From contig CM048552.1 in NCBI GenBank assembly GCA_026413225.1, positions 212,673,553 to 212,737,552 of the forward strand: 64,000 nt of DNA. Reading direction: 5' to 3'. The translations under genes and the position numbers were made by a program. Each line of letters starts with the position of its first letter. Positions within the stretch are counted from its first letter, which is position 1. The stretch is from Otis tarda. Taxonomy: Eukaryota; Chordata; Aves; Otidiformes; Otididae. Under the pieces are notes generated by a model that was not told where the DNA came from, made no database searches, and saw nothing but the letters and a program-made list of their open reading frames with translations. Positions 25,143 to 64,000 of this stretch are shown in pieces.

Positions 25143-25832
25143 AATCATAGAATGGTTAGGGTTGGAAGGGACCTTCAAAGCCCATCCAGTCCAACCCCTC
25201 TGCAAGGAGCAGGGACATCTCCAACCACATCAGGTTGCTCAGAGCCCCGGCCTGGCCTGGAATGTTTCCAGGGATGGGGCATCCACCACCTCTCTGAGCA
25301 ACCTGGGACAGTGTGCCACCACCGTCAGTGTAAAAATTTTTTCCTAATATCTAATCTAAATCTACCTCCCTCTATTTTGAAACGATTACTCCTCATCCTG
25401 TCACAGCAGGCCCTGCTGAAGAGTCTCTTCCCACCTTTCCTGCAGCCCCCTTTGGGCACTGGGAGCTGCTCTCAGGTCTCCCCGGAGCATCCTCTTCTCC
25501 AGGCTGAACAGCCCCAGCTCTCTCAGCCTGGCCTCACAGCAGAGCTGCTCCAACCCTCTCAGCATCTGCATGGCCTCCTCTAGACCCTCTCCAACTGGTC
25601 CATGTCCTTCTTGTGTTGGGGGCTCCAGAACTGGACACAGTACTCCAGGTGGGGTCTCACCAGGGCCGAGCAGAGGGGCAGAATCCCCTTCCTCGACCTG
25701 CTGGCCACGCTTCTCTTGATGCAGCCCAGGATGCCGTTGGCCTTCTGGGCCGCAAGCACGCATTGCCAGCTCATGTTGAGCTTCTCATCCACCAGCACTC
25801 CCAAGTCCTTCTCCTCAGGGATGGATCGAGAC
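25143..25832 (-). mobile_element. CR1 LINE 3' portion, antisense
   Basis: Reversed tail at 25143, then an unbroken run of the CR1 3' UTR and the C-terminal ORF2 region (minus-strand reading [24 protein letters not shown] near 25730-25800). Its inner end forms one arm of a fold-back. Confidence 0.9.
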
Positions 25833-25837
25833 CAGTT

Positions 25838-25918
25838 CTGAGGAGAAGAACTTGGGAGTGCTGGTGGATGAGAAGCTCAACATGAGCCGGCAATGCGCCC
25901 GTGCGGCCCAGAAGGGAA
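25838..25918 (+). mobile_element. CR1 fragment, sense, forming a fold-back
   Basis: CTGAGGAGAAGAACTTGGGAG onward is the sense version of the segment at 25741-25818. The two arms are 78 nt each, without indels, and differ at about 5 positions; a 19-nt spacer separates them. Confidence 0.9.
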
Positions 25919-28900
25919 TGATAATCCTACATCATGGCTCTGCCTTACTAGTGGGGTTTGGTTTGAGTGCTGGTGTTTTAATATATGTAGTAGTTGAGAA
26001 TCATTGCGTCTGCAGCTAAAATGTTATCCCTCACCTGACTCTGGTTGAAAAGTTCATGCGCTGTTTCATTGCTTCCACTGCTCACTTCATCGTACCGTGG
26101 AAACCTAAGATTAATTTCTCAAAGCAGAGCCGTGCTGGTGTGAAGAAGGAACTAACTCCGTCTGGCGACGCTTTGCGTTCCCGTTAGGATGGACTGCGCC
26201 GAGCAGAGTGACTCACTCCAGCGTCACAACGCTGATGTTACACCGGCCAGTGAACAAGCGCCTGGTGCTCTGAATTTGAGCAGAGCCTGCACAAGGCAGG
26301 TTGTTTAAAACCTGCTTACGTGTGAATTGGCAGGAGATTATTTTAGGAAGGGAGAATTTGCACCGTCAGCGGTGAGGGAGAGGGCCGGCTCTGTGCTTCG
26401 GGGTCTCGGCTCTGCTGAGAGGTGGGTGTAATTCTGTCAGGACAGAGTTTAATCCACAAACTTTGAAGCCAACAGAAGTTTTGAGTACAATGATGTTGAG
26501 TTTAGGGATAGACTGTGTCTCTGTATCACCTTGGGAGGACTCATGTAAGCAGATTTTTGGTTTTCCCTTTAAATATGAAGAGGGAAAAGGCTTTTGGGAT
26601 CCCTCTAGGATAGCGCTGCTGTTACAGGGGATAACTTCTGTAGAACCAGCCCCTTGATTTTGTGGGTTCAAGGATTTCTCTCGCTTCTCGTCTCCAAACA
26701 GGTTAAATAGCTCTTGTGATTCCAAACATAAGGCTTTGAGGGAGAAGGTCCGGGAGCTTGCGCGATGGAGAAGAAAGGAGAGGGTGTACTGCAGGCTTTG
26801 CCCACGTGAAAGTGGCAGCTATCAAACAGATGTAAAACAGTTTTGTCTGTTAAACTATGCAACTTTGCAGCAGTTACTTGCTCATTCAGTGAATAACGTA
26901 AGATAAACAAGAGCTTGGACTGCCAGCGTTTCTAGCCCAGCAGTAAGCCAGTGATTCATTGTGCACTATCTTTTCTGGTTGAGGGATTTTGAAAAACCCT
27001 CTTATGTTGAAGAAACAGTGAGCAGATGTCCCTGGGGTTTTGCACGGGTGGAACTGAGAGTGAGGATGCTTGACATCCAGAGGTTTTTTCTTATGTTTTC
27101 CTGTTGGTGGTTTTTTGGTTGGTTTTTTTTTTCTGTCTGTTTATGTTCTTTTTCCTTCCCCCAGCACTAGGCCAGCCTCTGCCTGTAATCTGTGGGAGGT
27201 TTCTTCCTCTTCTCACTTCTTTTTCTCCAGCCTGGAGCCACATGCTGCTCTGTCCTCTTCCTTCTACTGCCCTTCCGTCTGGTGTTGCGTCCGTTCCCTG
27301 AGACAGTGAACTTTCCTCCATCCCCTGCTCAGTCCTGTGCCTCTGACAGCAGGTAGCAAGCACCGACGCTCACCTCCGCTTGGCAGGAGAGGGACCCAAA
27401 AATGAGGCAGTCTCCCCTGCCATCTCAGCCATGCTTGCAGCTCCAGAAAGTCTGGCTGGTGGAGGAATCCTTGGATGTTTCTTTATTCCAACCCCTGTGG
27501 GGTAAAGCAGGGCGTTGCAGCAGCAAACGTGGTGCCTGCTGCTGGGGAGGAGGCCGTTTGGCAGGCGCGGAGCTGCTGGCGTTCATTTCTGCGTCCCTGT
27601 TCGCGGCGTTCCTAGCACCCTCCTAGCACTTTGCTTTCTCGTGGTTAAATAAGCGTCCATGTGAAGAACGCAGCTCTCGCGTGGCGCTTCAACTTACGCC
27701 GTTTCAAACGCTTTAGTTGTGCCACTGCCACTGCCACGTGCCACGCCTGACAGCGAGGCCTCAATATCTTCGTGTTGCGGAAGATACGTGCGCAGCAGTG
27801 GCTGCCAAATTCACCGTTTGGATTTTAGTTTAGACTTTTTTTTTTTCCCCACTGCTTAAACAGGAGAGTAGTCGTTTGCGTCACTTCGTGGCTGGCGCTC
27901 CAGCTGTCTGCTCCGCTTCATGCTGGGAAATGGCGTGAGGCTGAAGCGCGGGTGGTGGGAGATGCCATGCCAGAACACGCCCGGACAAATGCACAGCTAA
28001 TTTCCCCCTACCCCTCCCAAATGCCAAAACCGTCCCACCGTTAAAATCAATACCCCAAATGCTAGTCTGTGGCGTAGAATTCCATTGCACAGTTGTGCTG
28101 GGAGAAAGCGGGACTGGGACCTCTTGCAAAGCTGCCTGTCTGTGAAGGCTTGTCCAAAGCAGTAACAGTACTGCCAGCCCTCCTGTTCCACAGCAAGCAT
28201 GAAGAAACTGGGAACCCAGTGAAGAAGGTGGAATTACAGACCAGCCATGGCTTGGTAGGCACAGCTAGGGAACCGCTGCTTTCAGCGAAGTCTGACACGT
28301 TGCAGCTGAGTGCCTTCTGCCTTTCTGAACTCCCTGCAGCTGTGAGAGCACCGTGCCCTGGGTCCAAATCTTTCCAGTTGACACCAAGCATCAGTAGTTT
28401 GGCCAAAGAAGACTTTGAAGACAGGCGAGGCGGTGTTGTGCGGTTGTAGGATTGCCGTGTGGTTGTGGGATCTGTTTGGAGTGGAGCTAGTGTCGTTCCT
28501 CTAAGTCCAGCCTGTGGAGAAGCAGCTCCCTGGAAGCCAACAGTGACCTCTGCTTTGAAACTGGACTTCTCACTCGTGGGGAGTAAACTGCTCTTGACTT
28601 TCTGCCACTCAATAACTCTCTCTGAGCGAAACATCTTCCCTTACTGCTTGTGAAATTCGTCAAGCTGTTCAACTGCTTTTAGCACCCAAACAGAAACTAT
28701 TCCTGCTTTGGTCTTTGTCCTCCAGCTAACTCCTAACTTTTTTTTTTTTTGCGATGAATGAGGACAAATTCCAGTTTCCAGAAGGATCTTGCTGCAGCCA
28801 GGCTCTGTCTGGAGTAATGCTGATCTCCTTTGGGTGGAATAAGCTGGTTTTTGCAGAATAATCTATCACCCTGTTCCAAAGCTTCCGTCTTTAAATCCAC

Positions 28901-29460
28901 AGAGCAGGGATTATTTACTTAAGGATTTACGTGTGTGTTGGGGATCTAGTTTTCTTTGACCCTTCCAACAGAACAAAATGCAGTCAAGTTTTTCTGGTGG
29001 TTTGAATTGTGCCTGAAGCACGCCGTTACTGCAGAAAGGCCAGGGCCGGTCTTGGGAGTAGCGAGGGCCGCGGCGCTGTGTCTGAGATGACGTGGGTTCA
29101 GCTCCCGATTTTTGTAGAACTAGCATGGATCTGAGAGGTCTCATGGCCTCAGCAACTTGTTGACCCCTCTTGGGTATCAGGGATTTACTGCTCTTTCTTC
29201 CCAGTCTACGCTTCTGCTCCATGGTTTTCTTGGCCGTGTCCGGAAATGGGCCTTTCTTGAGGATCAATAACTGAAATGCTTGAACATCGTCTTGTGAACA
29301 GAAAAAATGTGGAACTTGAGTAGAATTTGTTGTGCTGACTCTTGGTCTGTGTTACTGTGAGGTTAGCCTACAAATACCTTCTTGTGTTTTATTTGACAGT
29401 GTGTGATTCTTGTTTACAAAAAATAAATTCTCATTTCTTTTTTCTTTGTCTTATTCCTAG
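25919..29460. other. No gene seen (3.5 kb) just upstream of the PAK1 ATG exon
   Basis: No CR1. A CpG-dense block lies at 27540-27910 (listed separately). The last about 60 bp form the pyrimidine-rich acceptor of the ATG exon. Open stretches on the minus strand (for example near 28062-28634) resemble no known protein. Confidence 0.5.
27540..27910. promoter_or_regulatory. CpG-dense block about 1.6 kb before the ATG exon
   Basis: I count roughly 27-30 CpGs in about 370 bp, including clusters TCGCGGCG and CTCGCGTGGCG, against a CpG-poor background. It is not a repeat I recognise. It could be an internal promoter/enhancer or a non-coding exon region of PAK1; nothing in the sequence proves this. 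Confidence 0.3.
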
Positions 29461-29481
29461 TAACGGCCTCCTCAACTGAAG

Positions 29482-62795
<33,314 letters not shown>

Positions 62796-63195
62796 GCGGT
62801 GGAGCCGTCACAGCCATCATGTCAAGACTTTTAGATGTTCATTTCGGTGACTGAATTACCTGCCCCTCTCCCCTTCTGCTCCTTCTTCACAGGGGTGTTC
62901 TTCAAACTTCCATCTGCCCCCGAGGGTGGCAGAGGTGTCGTTCGCTGAATGTGGAAGGGCATGCAGCAGGGACATTGCTGATCTTACGTAGCGAACTGTC
63001 TTCCCACCCTCGTGACGGGGGCGAGACGGAAAGAGTATTTTGTATGGTTGGGAAGATCTTTCTGAGGACGTCTGAACCTGACTTACATGTAGCGAAGCCA
63101 GTTTGTTTTCATATTTCTTACTGTGTTTATTTTTAAAAATAATGTGGAGCCTTTAGACCGTGTTTATCTTAATAAATTAAATCTTTTGCTGGCTG
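62796..63195 (+). other. PAK1: PAK1 proximal 3' UTR
   Basis: Sequence from the TAA stop to about 20 nt after the first AATAAA signal, so about 400 nt for the short 3' UTR. No other ORF with family resemblance lies here. The exact cleavage site cannot be seen from sequence alone. Confidence 0.7.
63171..63176 (+). promoter_or_regulatory. PAK1: Candidate proximal poly(A) signal AATAAA
   Basis: A canonical AATAAA hexamer 376 nt after the stop codon. It is followed within 40 nt by a T/G-rich stretch (TTTTCCTGCTTGTGG) of the kind used as a downstream element. Confidence 0.65.
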
Positions 63196-63887
63196 GACTT
63201 TTCCTGCTTGTGGCAAGCTGCTGTTACGCCGCTGAGGCTTCTCTGTGCTTTGGATGAGTTGAGGGAAGGAAGCAGGCAGCAGAAACGTGAACGGCTGTGA
63301 CAACTGAAAGGGAAACGAGGGTGTGAATGTGCATCCCTCCTACGGCACTGCTGGATGCTTCAAGAGAGCGTGGACAAAGCTTCTGTGTGCTTCCTGCCGC
63401 CGTCGGAGAACTTAATTCACGGATGATCTTTTTGCCAAATTGTGTGAATCGGCCCCCGCCTCTTTATTTTCAACTCAACTAGTTAAACAAATCTCAAACA
63501 GTTCTGATGTTCTAGAAGGTAAATCACAGGAAAAAAAAGTTGCCAAAGCTCTTTTAGGGTTATTTTATCAGCGCTGTGAGGCTTCTTAGAGACCCTTGCC
63601 CTGTATGATAAAGCAGAAGAGCAATTGCTGTTATAAAGATAAGATTTGCCTGCAAAATTATATTGAAAACTCTTTGGTTCTTAGAGCAAGTCCAATGGAA
63701 AACAAACTGATCCTGGATGCTGCTTTCTTGGAGTTGTGGGGACATTAATTTTTTGGAAATGATAGTGGTTTCTTTATGCTACTGATTCCTTTGGTTGCTA
63801 ATAGTCTGTAAAACAACAGGAAACCGGGAACTGCTAGAGGGATTGGTTGTAAACACTGGGCTTATGTTCAACTGTATCCTGATTTTT

Positions 63888-63893
63888 AATAAA
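63888..63893 (+). promoter_or_regulatory. PAK1: Candidate distal poly(A) signal AATAAA
   Basis: A second AATAAA about 1.09 kb after the stop, in a T-rich context. If used, it gives a 3' UTR of about 1.1 kb. The 63196-63887 stretch in between has no gene or repeat that I can see and would be the extended UTR. Confidence 0.5.
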
Positions 63894-64000
63894 ATGACTA
63901 CTGCATTTCTTAACTTGGCGCTGAGGGAGGACTGGAGAATTCTCCGTCGCCAGACCAGTCTGTCAGATGGGATTGTGGTTGGTATCGGCGCTGGGTGCTT

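Noticed and set aside
28062-28634. 190-codon open stretch on the - strand
   Set aside because: No recognisable domain, no splice context, and a comparable open stretch overlaps it on the other strand; probably chance.

Overview
This is vertebrate nuclear DNA, almost certainly from a bird. Two things show it. The window is packed with CR1 LINE fragments that have the avian/reptilian CR1 3' tail (repeated ATTCTATG-type octamers). It also contains a 544-codon gene that can be spliced exon by exon into a PAK1 protein differing from the human one by only a modest number of residues. I count about 29 CR1 pieces covering roughly 11 kb (about 17% of the window), in both orientations and many of them very alike. 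That suggests a bird lineage with a large, fairly recent CR1 expansion; woodpeckers and their relatives are known examples, but the species cannot be fixed from this window.

Layout. Bases 1-29460 hold no protein-coding exon that I can recognise. They contain CR1 copies, a four-copy 54-bp minisatellite, a few CpG-dense spots and otherwise unannotated sequence. They are best read as upstream sequence and/or the 5'-UTR intron(s) of PAK1. Bases 29461-62795 carry the complete PAK1 coding sequence on the + strand, in 14 coding exons with GT-AG introns whose phases all join into one open frame. Bases 62796-64000 hold the 3' UTR, with two candidate poly(A) signals (63171 and 63888).

The gene. PAK1 is a serine/threonine kinase effector of CDC42 and RAC. 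The 5' exons encode the NCK-binding proline motif, the CRIB/autoinhibitory region, and the acidic and PIX-binding segments. The 3' exons encode the kinase domain (Gly-loop, Lys298, HRD Asp388, DFG, activation-loop Thr422) and a conserved tail. Two coding differences stand out: the Thr-Pro site equivalent to human Thr212 is absent, and a Cys replaces an Arg at the start of the kinase domain.

Mobile DNA. Besides CR1, intron 2 holds a solo LTR (35132-35914) with perfect 5-bp target duplications. An 89-bp shortened copy of the same LTR family sits inside a CR1 at 3897-3985. Three CR1 loci carry fold-back (inverted) junctions. I found no CRISPR array, RNA gene, operon or undescribed multi-gene system. 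The most interesting signals are the PAK1 substitutions and the CR1/LTR rearrangement structures.
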